Source of the DNA: Betaproteobacteria bacterium
GTDB taxonomy: Bacteria > Pseudomonadota > Gammaproteobacteria > Burkholderiales > SG8-39
Length of the DNA stretch: 5,620 nt
Reading direction: 5' to 3'
NCBI GenBank assembly: GCA_005882235.1
Contig: VBCT01000171.1
Location: forward strand, 1 to 5,620
The position numbers and the translations under genes were made by a program. Numbering within the stretch: position 1 is the first letter of the stretch; the number at the start of each line of letters is the position of its first letter. The notes under the pieces are model-generated. The model saw only the letters and a program-made list of their open reading frames with translations. It did not search any database and was not told the DNA's origin. Positions 1 through 5,620 of the stretch are shown one piece after another.

Positions 1-172
1 GCGCACCGGCCTCGCGCTCGGCCTCGAGAACGAATTGCGCGATCGCTTCGATCGCCTCCGCGTAGCTCCCGCGTGGCGCGGGCGCGCGGCGCCGCAGCAG
101 CTCCGCGCCCGATTCGTCGAGCGCGGCGATTTCCATCTTGGTGCCGCCGAGGTCCACGCCGATACGGATCAT
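1..172 (-). CDS. ROK-family sugar kinase, N-terminal part (Mak-like fructokinase/glucokinase)
   Basis: This is the first 57 residues of an ATP-dependent cytoplasmic hexokinase of the ROK family; the gene runs off the left edge of the window. The protein begins MIRIGVDLGGTKMEIAALD, where DLGGTK is the phosphate-binding motif (phosphate-1 loop) of the ASKHA fold. The following E..AL, R.R.PAPR.SY and E.I..FV..AE segments match from memory the start of E. coli Mak (manno(fructo)kinase) better than NagC-type repressors, and no DNA-binding helix-turn-helix precedes the motif. The ATG at 172-170 sits 21 bases after the GH15 stop, so the gene is probably the fourth cistron of the trehalose operon. 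No convincing Shine-Dalgarno precedes it, so translation may depend on coupling. In this context it may phosphorylate glucose released from trehalose or glucan, but the substrate (fructose, glucose or mannose) cannot be fixed from this fragment. Family assignment is firm; specificity is inferred. Confidence 0.9.
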   Translation of the reverse strand, partial: MIRIGVDLGGTKMEIAALDESGAELLRRRAPAPRGSYAEAIEAIAQFVLEAEREAGA

Positions 173-193
173 TTCGGGCGGAGCGCGGGGGAT

Positions 194-1981
194 TCAATAG
201 GCCTCGTCCCAGGGGATGCTGAGACGCATCGCGGAATTGATCATTCCGACCATGCTGTAGGTCTGCGGAAAATTTCCCCACAATTCGCCGCTGCGCGGGT
301 CGATATGCTCCGAGAGCAGACCGTGGCGGTTGCAGCGGGCGAGTATGCTTTGGAAGAGGGCGCGGGCCTCGTCCTTGCGTCCCAGCGCCGACAGCGCGTC
401 GATGTACCAGAAGGAACAGACGACGAAGGCGTTCTCCGGAACTCCGAAGTCATCCGGCACGCTGTAGCGGAAGACGAACTCGCCGCGCCGCAACTCCCCT
501 TCGACCGCCTGGACCGTCGAGGCAAAGCGCGGGTCGTCGGCGCGCAGGAAATTCAGCTCGTGAAGGAGGAGCAGGCTCGCGTCCAGGTCCTCGCCGCCGA
601 AAGTGGCTGCGAAGGTCCTGCGCTTCCCGTTCCAGGCCCGATCGCAGATCGCCGAATGCATCGCGTCGGCGCGCGCGCGCCACGCGCGCGCGCGGTCCGC
701 GAGCCCGATGCGCGCGGCGATCTTCGCGAGGCGGTCGCACCCCGCCCAGCACATAACACTGGAAAAAGTGTGGACGCGTTGTGCCCCGCGCAACTCCCAC
801 AGACCGGCGTCGGGCTGGTCGAAGAGCGCCGCGGCCCGTTCGCCGAGCTGCTCGAGCTGGCGGAAGAGCGACTCGTCGCTGCGCAGCGCGAGCCGCGCGT
901 CGAAGAACACGTGCGCCGCGGCCAGGATCGCCGCGCCGTAGACGTCGTGCTGGACCTGGGAATACGCCTGATTGCCGATCCTCACCGGCCCCATCCCGCG
1001 GTAACCGGGCAGCGATCCGATTTCGCGCTCCTCGATGCCCGCCTTGCCGCTGATCGCGTAGACCGGCTGCAAATCGCGACCGTTGGTGCTCGTGGCGATA
1101 TTGATGATGTAGTCGAGGTAGCGCTCCATCGGCCGGGTCGCGTTCATCCGGTTCAGCGCATTCACCACGAAGTACGCGTCGCGCAGCCAGCAGTAGCGGT
1201 AGTCCCAGTTGCGGCCGCTCGCGCGCGACTCCGGGATCGAGGTGCTCACCGCAGCGACGATCGCGCCGGTATCCTCGTAGGCGTTGAGCTTCAGGGTGAT
1301 GGCCGCGCGGATGATGTTCTCCTGCCATTCGTACGGAATGCCGAGATTGCGCACCCAGGCCCGCCATAACGCGGCGGTGTCGTCGAGGAACCTGCGAAAC
1401 ACTTCCCCGGCGGAGCCCTGCAGGGTCTCGTCCGGCCCGAGCACGACCGACACCGGTTCCCGCAGCACGATGGGCGTTTCCTCGAGGATCGCAGTGATCG
1501 AGTAGTCGGAGGTCACCCTCAAGACCATCTCGGGCATGACGTAGCGCACGTGATTGCTGCCCCAGGTGATCGCGGGGCGGCGCGCGCCGTACTCGCAGGC
1601 GGGCCTGATGCGCATGCGGATGCGCGGGCTGCCCGAGATCGGGCGTACCTGGCGCATGAGCATGACGGGGCAGAAGAGCCTGCCGAACTGCTCGAATCGC
1701 GGGGCGAGATCGGTGATTTCCACTCCGCCCCCGTGCCGGTCGAAAAGCCGGGTCTTGAGGATCGGCGTGTGCGCGATGTAGGCCTGCTCGGCGCGGGCGA
1801 AATCGGCGAGCTCGACCTCGAAAAACCCGTGGTCGTCCGCCCCGCGCCCATCGCGCAGGAGGCTGCAAAACACCGCGTCGCTGTCAAAGCGCGGCAGACA
1901 GGACCAGACGATGGTCGCGTTCGCATCGACCAGCGCCGCGACGCTCGAGTTCCCGATCAGGGCGAGGTCGAGGCTGGTCAT
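194..1981 (-). CDS. GH15 glycoside hydrolase (glucoamylase/trehalase family)
   Basis: This 595-residue protein is a complete inverting alpha-glucosidase of family GH15, which includes glucoamylases and the mycobacterial/archaeal type of trehalase. The N-terminal beta-sandwich domain (about 1-200) opens with the typical DLALIGNSSVAALVD. An (alpha/alpha)6 barrel follows (about 215-590) with the hallmark GRNWDYRYCWLRDA at 256-269. The probable general acid is E396 in GLWELRG, and the probable general base is E558 in LLSEHIDP, followed by WGNFPQTYS. There is no signal peptide, so it should act in the cytoplasm. The ATG at 1981-1979 is chosen because GGAG (1990-1987) lies five bases upstream and because it overlaps the otsB stop as ATGA. 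A longer in-frame start at 2053 would overlap otsB by 76 bases and adds an Arg-rich stretch. Linkage to otsA/otsB makes trehalase, or mobilisation of glucan to feed trehalose synthesis, the leading ideas; substrate is not settled by sequence. Confidence 0.95.
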   Translation of the reverse strand: MTSLDLALIGNSSVAALVDANATIVWSCLPRFDSDAVFCSLLRDGRGADDHGFFEVELADFARAEQAYIAHTPILKTRLFDRHGGGVEITDLAPRFEQFGRLFCPVMLMRQVRPISGSPRIRMRIRPACEYGARRPAITWGSNHVRYVMPEMVLRVTSDYSITAILEETPIVLREPVSVVLGPDETLQGSAGEVFRRFLDDTAALWRAWVRNLGIPYEWQENIIRAAITLKLNAYEDTGAIVAAVSTSIPESRASGRNWDYRYCWLRDAYFVVNALNRMNATRPMERYLDYIINIATSTNGRDLQPVYAISGKAGIEEREIGSLPGYRGMGPVRIGNQAYSQVQHDVYGAAILAAAHVFFDARLALRSDESLFRQLEQLGERAAALFDQPDAGLWELRGAQRVHTFSSVMCWAGCDRLAKIAARIGLADRARAWRARADAMHSAICDRAWNGKRRTFAATFGGEDLDASLLLLHELNFLRADDPRFASTVQAVEGELRRGEFVFRYSVPDDFGVPENAFVVCSFWYIDALSALGRKDEARALFQSILARCNRHGLLSEHIDPRSGELWGNFPQTYSMVGMINSAMRLSIPWDEAY

Positions 1982-2823
1982 GACTTCTCCGGCCCGCGCT
2001 CGGCGAAGCGCTTGAGCCACGCCCGCACGGCGTCCGCGTTCGGCAGGCGCCAATGCGCGGCCGAGCTGCCTTCGCCCACTTTGACCGAGCAGCCTCCGAC
2101 CCGGTTGATCAGCTCGAAGCCGAACTCATCGGTGAGATCGTCGCCGATGAACACGGGGAGCCGGCCCCGGAACGGGGCCTCCGCGAGGAATTCCGCGATC
2201 GCCGTGCCCTTGTCCTTTCCGCTCGGCTTGATTTCCATCACCATTTTTCCCGATTGCAGCTCGAAGTCTCCGCCGAGCTCATCGACCAGCCGGCCGAGGG
2301 TCTCGCGCACCGTCGCGCCGAGCTCCGGCGCCGAGCGGTAATGGAGCGCGAGATTCATGCCCTTGTCCTCGAGAACGAGCGCGGGGTGCTCGGCGACCAT
2401 CGCCCTCAGGTGCTTCAGCGCCTTGCGAAGTCCGGCGAGCGGGACGCGGTGCTGGTGCATCCTTCCGGCGGCGTCGCGGCGCTCCGCTCCGTGCTGTCCG
2501 GCGGCACAGAAATTCCCGCCGAAAAGCCGGTCGATTTCCGCGACCGGGCGCCCGCTGATGAGCGCGACCGCCCCGCCCGAGGCGTCGCGTATCGTCGCGA
2601 GCAGATGCCCGAGATCGTCGTCGATCCGCACGAGCTGCGGCCTTTCGGCGATGTCCAGAAGCGTCCCGTCGATGTCCAGGAAGAATCCCGCGTCCGCGGG
2701 CAGGCGCGGCACGGTTCCAAGGGGGAAGCCGGCGTCCGCAAGCGCCTCGTCCTGGCGCGGCTGTCTTCGGGGTCCCTCGGGGGCCACGTCGCGACTCCGG
2801 CTCCTGGAATTCGGCATCGGCAC
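1978..2823 (-). CDS. otsB: Trehalose-6-phosphate phosphatase OtsB
   Basis: OtsB removes phosphate from trehalose-6-phosphate to give trehalose in the cytoplasm. The 281-residue product carries all HAD-superfamily motifs: motif I DIDGT with D50 (nucleophile) and D52, motif II S90 in ISGRP, motif III K205 in GKDKG, and motif IV GDDLTDE at 227-233. The cap region contains GQHGAERRD (109-117) and LEDKGMNLALHYR (151-163), both close to E. coli OtsB. The frame opens with GTG at 2823, only two codons after the synthase TGA, with an ATG two codons further in (2817). Neither has a clear Shine-Dalgarno, so coupling to the upstream gene is likely. About 45 residues precede the HAD core, more than in E. 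coli, and are rich in Arg and Pro; a GTG at 2712 (V38) would give an N-terminus of the usual length. The stop overlaps the GH15 start by four bases. Confidence 0.95.
   Translation of the reverse strand: MPMPNSRSRSRDVAPEGPRRQPRQDEALADAGFPLGTVPRLPADAGFFLDIDGTLLDIAERPQLVRIDDDLGHLLATIRDASGGAVALISGRPVAEIDRLFGGNFCAAGQHGAERRDAAGRMHQHRVPLAGLRKALKHLRAMVAEHPALVLEDKGMNLALHYRSAPELGATVRETLGRLVDELGGDFELQSGKMVMEIKPSGKDKGTAIAEFLAEAPFRGRLPVFIGDDLTDEFGFELINRVGGCSVKVGEGSSAAHWRLPNADAVRAWLKRFAERGPEKS
1987..1990 (-). promoter_or_regulatory. Ribosome-binding site of the GH15 gene inside the end of otsB
   Basis: GGAG on the minus strand lies five bases before the ATG at 1981, within the last codons of otsB. Together with the ATGA stop/start overlap it supports translational coupling and argues against the longer in-frame start at 2053. 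Confidence 0.7.
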
Positions 2824-2829
2824 CCGTGA

Positions 2830-5076
2830 TCAGACGCTGCGCAGCGGAACGGGTTTGCGCCCGCGGTCCGCACGCGCGAACAGACGCGAGCGCATGCGCA
2901 TCTGGCCCGCGTCGAGCAGCATGCGCCCGGCCCAGCGGTACACGTTGAATTCCTGGATGAGGCCGCGCATGCTGCGCATCCGGTCGCGCTGCTCGGCGGG
3001 CGGCATCGCGAGCGCCGCTTTCAGGGCCCCCGCGCATTGGTCGACGTTGTAGGGATTGACGATCAGGGCTTCCGGCAGCTCCCGCGACGCACCCGTGAAC
3101 TGGCTGAGAACGAGCACCCCGCGCTCGTCGTCGCGCGAGGCGACGAACTCCTTGGCGACGAGGTTCATGCCGTCGTGCAGGCTGCTCACGAAACACAGCT
3201 CCGACGCACGGTAGTACTCGTAGACGTCGTCGGGGTCGTAGTGCTCGATCTTGAGCAGGATCGGCTCGTGGCGCTTGTTCGAGAATTTGTCGTTGATCCG
3301 GCGCGCAAGCGCGCGCACGCGCGCGTCGTAGTTCTGGTACTCGTCGATGCTGGAGCGCGAAGGCGCCGCGATCTGGACGAACACGAACTTGCCGATCCAT
3401 TCGGGCTCGAGCTCGAGAAAGCGCTCGACCGCGAGGAATCGCTCGAGTATCCCCTTGGTGTAGTCGAGGCGGTCCACGCCGACGCCGATCAGGGCGTCGG
3501 CGGCGAGGCCGTTCCTCTTGCGCACGTCGGCGCGGCATTCCCCCAGCGGTTTTTGCATCGTCTTCGAGTTGAGCGGCCATTCTATCGAGATGGGATAGCG
3601 CCGCACCGCGGTCTGGTCTCCGCCGTAGGATATGGTGTAGGTTTCGCGATCGATTCGCGCCTCGACGTAGCGGTCCACCGCGTCGATGAAATTGTTGCAG
3701 TGGAACTGGGTATGGAACCCCAGAATGCTGCTCCCGAGGATACCGTCGATGATCGCCTCGCGCCACGGGCAGATTCCGAAGGCCTCTGCGTTGGGCCAGG
3801 GGATGTGCCAGAAGGTGATGACGGTCGCTTCCGGCAGCCGCTCCCGGATCATGCGGGGCAGCAGCGCGAAGTGATAGTCCTGGACGAGCACGATGGGGTC
3901 GGCGGTCTTCGCTTCGCGCACCACCGTGTCGGCGAACCGGCGGTTGACGGTGACGTAGGCGTTCCAGTCCGCAGTGCGGAAGATCGGACGCGTGTGCGCG
4001 ATGTGGCACAAGGGCCACAGGCCGCTGTTCGAGAACCCGTAGTAGTACCCGGCTTCCTCCTCCTTGGAGAGCCAGACGCGCCGGATCCGGTAGGCGGGCC
4101 GCTCGGGCGGCACCATCACGTGGTCGGTTGAATCCGCCGTTTCGCGGTCCGCGTTGCCGCTGCCGTGCGCGATCCACGTTCCCGAACACGCCCGCATCAC
4201 CGGCTCGAGCGCGGTCACAAGCCCGCTCGCGGGCCGCTTCACCTCGATGCGCTCGTTGCGCCGCATGTGTATGTAGGGCTCCCGGTTTGAAACGATGAGC
4301 ACCTCCTCGCCCTTCAGGTCGTTGCGCAGTATTGCCCGGAGCGTCTCGGCCGACCAGTTGATCTGGCTCTCGTCCCGCGCCCTGCGCTCCGACTCGAGAT
4401 CCCGGATCAGCGCCTGCAGATCGCGCGCCACCGGCCGCAATTCGCGCAGGGGCACTTTCGTCTCGCCGCGACCGAACGCTTCGCCCCGGATCACGGCCTT
4501 GAGGCCCGCGACCCAGCCGCGCCAGCTGATTTCCGCGATCACCACGGTCACCAGCGAAACGATCGCGCCGATCGCGGCGAAGAGATAAAAGATGTATTTC
4601 TTGGTGTCGTCGCTGCGCCGCTGCACGAAGCTCATGTCGTGCACCAGCATCAGATAGCCATAGGCCGTGCCTTCGGATTCGACGCGGTGGATCGCCACGT
4701 GGATCGGGCCGCGCTGGAGGTTGACCAGGCGGCTCTCGCTGACGAGCGCGTCACCGTCTTCGCTCGCGCAGGTGATCGAAACGGGGAACACCGCCGTCTT
4801 GTAGATCATCCTGCGGGATGGGTCGCAGAAAGCGACCGCGAACAGGCGCTCGTCCTGCATGATCCGGTCGAAGAAGCGCAATACCTTCGCCCGCGAGCCT
4901 TCCCGAACGAGGTCCCGCAACGGGTCCTGGATCGTGTTCGCGATAAGCGAGGTGCGGATGTCGAGGTCGCGCACGAACCATTGAAGCGTGAACCTGTCGA
5001 CGAGCGGTATGACGGCATACGCGATGGCCGCGAGCGTGATGGCGAGGGGAACGATGAACCGAAGCGACAGTCTCAT
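2830..5076 (-). CDS. otsA: Membrane-anchored sensor-like GT20 trehalose-6-phosphate synthase
   Basis: This 748-residue protein is far longer than E. coli OtsA (about 470) because a receptor-like half precedes the enzyme. TM1 is about 7-27 (FIVPLAITLAAIAYAVIPLV), a putative periplasmic domain spans 28-160 with C84 and C103, TM2 is about 161-183, and a HAMP/coiled-coil-like charged linker follows (184-240). The GT20 domain (about 257-722) should join glucose from a nucleotide sugar to glucose-6-phosphate. Aligned by eye with E. coli OtsA, it keeps R265 in VSNRE, the YYYGFSN segment (344-350), D400 in QDYHF, H424 in HIPWPN, R536 and K541 in VDRLDYTKG, and D635 to E643 in HDGMNLVAKE. HIPWPN and FHTQFHCNNF mark a clade distinct from the E. 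coli enzyme, so another acceptor is possible, though the adjacent otsB favours trehalose-6-phosphate. The ATG at 5076 has AGGAG five bases upstream; a longer frame from GTG 5139 would start inside the promoter. Confidence 0.92.
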   Translation of the reverse strand: MRLSLRFIVPLAITLAAIAYAVIPLVDRFTLQWFVRDLDIRTSLIANTIQDPLRDLVREGSRAKVLRFFDRIMQDERLFAVAFCDPSRRMIYKTAVFPVSITCASEDGDALVSESRLVNLQRGPIHVAIHRVESEGTAYGYLMLVHDMSFVQRRSDDTKKYIFYLFAAIGAIVSLVTVVIAEISWRGWVAGLKAVIRGEAFGRGETKVPLRELRPVARDLQALIRDLESERRARDESQINWSAETLRAILRNDLKGEEVLIVSNREPYIHMRRNERIEVKRPASGLVTALEPVMRACSGTWIAHGSGNADRETADSTDHVMVPPERPAYRIRRVWLSKEEEAGYYYGFSNSGLWPLCHIAHTRPIFRTADWNAYVTVNRRFADTVVREAKTADPIVLVQDYHFALLPRMIRERLPEATVITFWHIPWPNAEAFGICPWREAIIDGILGSSILGFHTQFHCNNFIDAVDRYVEARIDRETYTISYGGDQTAVRRYPISIEWPLNSKTMQKPLGECRADVRKRNGLAADALIGVGVDRLDYTKGILERFLAVERFLELEPEWIGKFVFVQIAAPSRSSIDEYQNYDARVRALARRINDKFSNKRHEPILLKIEHYDPDDVYEYYRASELCFVSSLHDGMNLVAKEFVASRDDERGVLVLSQFTGASRELPEALIVNPYNVDQCAGALKAALAMPPAEQRDRMRSMRGLIQEFNVYRWAGRMLLDAGQMRMRSRLFARADRGRKPVPLRSV

Positions 5077-5081
5077 GTGGA

Positions 5082-5086
5082 CTCCT
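5082..5086 (-). promoter_or_regulatory. Ribosome-binding site of the synthase gene
   Basis: AGGAG on the minus strand lies five bases before the ATG at 5076. It decides the start: the in-frame upstream GTG at 5139 has no such site and would lie upstream of the predicted transcript start. The resulting N-terminus, MRLSLRF followed directly by a hydrophobic helix, is typical of a membrane anchor. Confidence 0.8.
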
Positions 5087-5129
5087 GTCGGGGTCTTCTG
5101 CGTCGTGCGGAACGCGGGAACTCCCAGAT

Positions 5130-5138
5130 AATGTAGCA
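5130..5138 (-). promoter_or_regulatory. Candidate extended -10 promoter for the trehalose operon
   Basis: The minus strand reads TGCTACATT, an extended -10 (TGn followed by TACATT, four of six matching TATAAT). Transcription would start near 5123, giving a leader of about 47 bases that includes the Shine-Dalgarno. No good -35 is seen at 16-18 bases; the hexamer at a 17-base spacing is GGGTAT, so activity would rely on the TG extension or on an activator. The match is by eye only. Confidence 0.5.
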
Positions 5139-5168
5139 CGTTCCGCGTGCCGATACCCGGGTGCTACA
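5132..5168. repeat. Inverted repeat TGTAGCAC / GTGCTACA spanning the divergent promoters
   Basis: Perfect 8-base arms at 5132-5139 and 5161-5168 are separated by 21 bases. Each arm overlaps the extended -10 of one of the two divergent genes, so the similarity may reflect promoter sequence, a regulator-binding dyad, or both. Between the arms lie a smaller dyad, GCACG-TTCCG-CGTGC (5136-5150), and the palindrome ACCCGGGT (5155-5162). Confidence 0.6.
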
Positions 5169-5170
5169 AT
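5162..5170 (+). promoter_or_regulatory. Candidate extended -10 promoter for the permease gene
   Basis: The plus strand reads TGCTACAAT: TGn followed by TACAAT, five of six matching the sigma-70 -10 consensus. The best -35 at 18 bases is TTCCGC (5141-5146), which is weak. The start of transcription would fall near 5177, about 18 bases before the proposed CTG start, leaving just enough room for the GGGGAGG ribosome-binding site. Confidence 0.6.
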
Positions 5171-5183
5171 CGCCGCCTCGATC

Positions 5184-5190
5184 GGGGAGG
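5184..5190 (+). promoter_or_regulatory. Ribosome-binding site of the permease gene
   Basis: GGGGAGG is a strong Shine-Dalgarno. Four bases later comes CTG at 5195, in the permease frame. No ATG, GTG or TTG in that frame lies within a workable distance: the nearest are GTG at 5147, upstream of the promoter -10, and GTG at 5276, 86 bases away. The site is therefore the main argument for the CTG start. Confidence 0.7.
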
Positions 5191-5194
5191 AACG

Positions 5195-5620
5195 CTGCGC
5201 ACTGCACACAGAATCGTTGCGGGCTCCGTCGCGCTGATTGCATCGGCCCCGGTTCATGCCGCGGAGGGCCCGGCCGTGCTGGGCATTCCGGTCGATTTCA
5301 TTCTTTTCGGGATCACGCTGCTCGGCGTGGCGCTGTTTCACCGCCACACGCTCCGCGTCGCGCTTGCGGGCCTTGCGGTCATCACACTGTACAAGCTCGG
5401 CTTCACCGGATTCAAGGCGGGGGCGGGCATTTCCGGCCTGATAGCCCATCTGCATGGCGAATGGGTGATCCTCTCGAATCTGCTGTGCCTGCTCCTCGGT
5501 TTTGCTCTCCTGTCCCGGCATTTCGAGAAGACGCGCGTGCCGGCGGTACTGCCGCGTTTTCTTCCGCACGACTGGAAGGGCGCCTTCATCATGCTCGTCA
5601 TGGTGTTCGTGCTGTCCTCG
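5195..5620 (+). CDS. Citrate/ion-transporter-type permease, N-terminal part
   Basis: The frame is open to the right edge and gives 142 residues of a multi-pass inner-membrane protein. From the proposed CTG start (read as Met) the product begins with RTAHR, then a hydrophobic stretch and SAPVHA-AEG, which looks like a cleavable signal peptide ending near residue 22. Hydrophobic helices follow at about 32-48 (VDFILFGITLLGVALF), 53-67, 89-107 and from 129 on. The pattern FHRHTLRVALAGLAVITLYK, HGEWVILSNLL, GFALLSRHFE and LPRFLPHDWKG resembles, from memory, proteobacterial permeases annotated as citrate transporters of the ion-transporter superfamily; the transported ion is unknown. It is divergent from the trehalose operon and shares its control region. 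If CTG is not the start, the next in-frame start is GTG at 5276, which loses the signal peptide, and the upstream GTG at 5147 precedes the predicted promoter -10. No link to trehalose metabolism is evident beyond position. Confidence 0.82.
   Translation, partial: MRTAHRIVAGSVALIASAPVHAAEGPAVLGIPVDFILFGITLLGVALFHRHTLRVALAGLAVITLYKLGFTGFKAGAGISGLIAHLHGEWVILSNLLCLLLGFALLSRHFEKTRVPAVLPRFLPHDWKGAFIMLVMVFVLSS

Noticed and set aside
173..193. Possible terminator between the GH15 and kinase genes
   Set aside because: The 21-base gap has no stem-loop followed by a T run on the minus strand; read-through into the kinase is more likely.
35..1369. Long plus-strand open frame of 444 codons opposite the GH15 gene
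   Set aside because: It is antisense to a clearly recognisable GH15 enzyme; its translation is Arg/Ala/Val/Asp-rich with no recognisable domain, as expected for the complement of GC-rich codons.
450..1868. Minus-strand 472-codon frame inside the GH15 gene
   Set aside because: It is an alternative frame of the real gene, very rich in Arg and Ala, with no catalytic motifs.
2053..2829. Plus-strand open frame of 258 codons opposite otsB
   Set aside because: It is the complement of a well-conserved OtsB with all HAD motifs; no independent coding evidence.
3037..4131. Plus-strand open frame of 364 codons opposite the synthase
   Set aside because: It mirrors the GT20 coding frame, has biased composition and no family motif, and no ribosome-binding site of its own was seen.
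2279..4189. Minus-strand 636-codon frame overlapping the synthase and otsB
   Set aside because: It is a frame-shifted reading of the two real genes on the same strand, extremely Arg-rich and without domains.
4751..5569. Minus-strand 272-codon frame crossing the intergenic region and opposite the permease
   Set aside because: It would start inside the antisense of a membrane protein, cross both predicted promoters and continue in a wrong frame of the synthase; composition is highly charged without recognisable motifs.
1..5620. CRISPR array, tRNA, insertion sequence or phage features
   Set aside because: No spaced direct repeats, tRNA-like folds, transposase motifs or terminal inverted repeats were seen; coding genes fill nearly the whole window.

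Overview
This GC-rich window (roughly two thirds G+C) reads as chromosomal DNA of a proteobacterium. A betaproteobacterium or a nearby gammaproteobacterium is my best guess, because the OtsB is very similar to that of E. coli, the sugar kinase resembles the enterobacterial Mak group, and codon third positions are strongly G/C. I cannot name the genus from sequence alone.

Almost all of the window (1-5076) is one tightly packed minus-strand operon for trehalose-type sugar metabolism. In transcription order it holds: (1) a 748-residue membrane-anchored GT20 trehalose-6-phosphate synthase with a sensor-like N-terminal half (5076 to 2830); (2) trehalose-6-phosphate phosphatase OtsB (2823 to 1978), seven bases after the synthase stop and in the same reading frame; (3) a GH15 glucoamylase/trehalase-type glycoside hydrolase (1981 to 194), whose start overlaps the otsB stop as ATGA; (4) the first 57 residues of a ROK-family sugar kinase (172 to 1, running off the window).

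A short divergent intergenic region (5077-5194) separates the operon from a plus-strand gene (5195 to beyond 5620). That gene encodes the N-terminal part of an exported or inner-membrane permease of the citrate/ion-transporter type. The region appears to contain two back-to-back extended -10 promoters lying in the two arms of an inverted repeat. The permease has a good ribosome-binding site, but its best-fitting start codon is CTG.

Together the minus-strand genes could form a cycle: UDP-glucose and glucose-6-phosphate to trehalose-6-phosphate, to trehalose, to glucose, and back to a hexose phosphate. The most unusual item is the synthase. Its catalytic domain is fused to two membrane helices, a periplasmic domain of about 130 residues and a HAMP-like linker, which suggests that osmoprotectant synthesis may be controlled directly by an extracytoplasmic signal.
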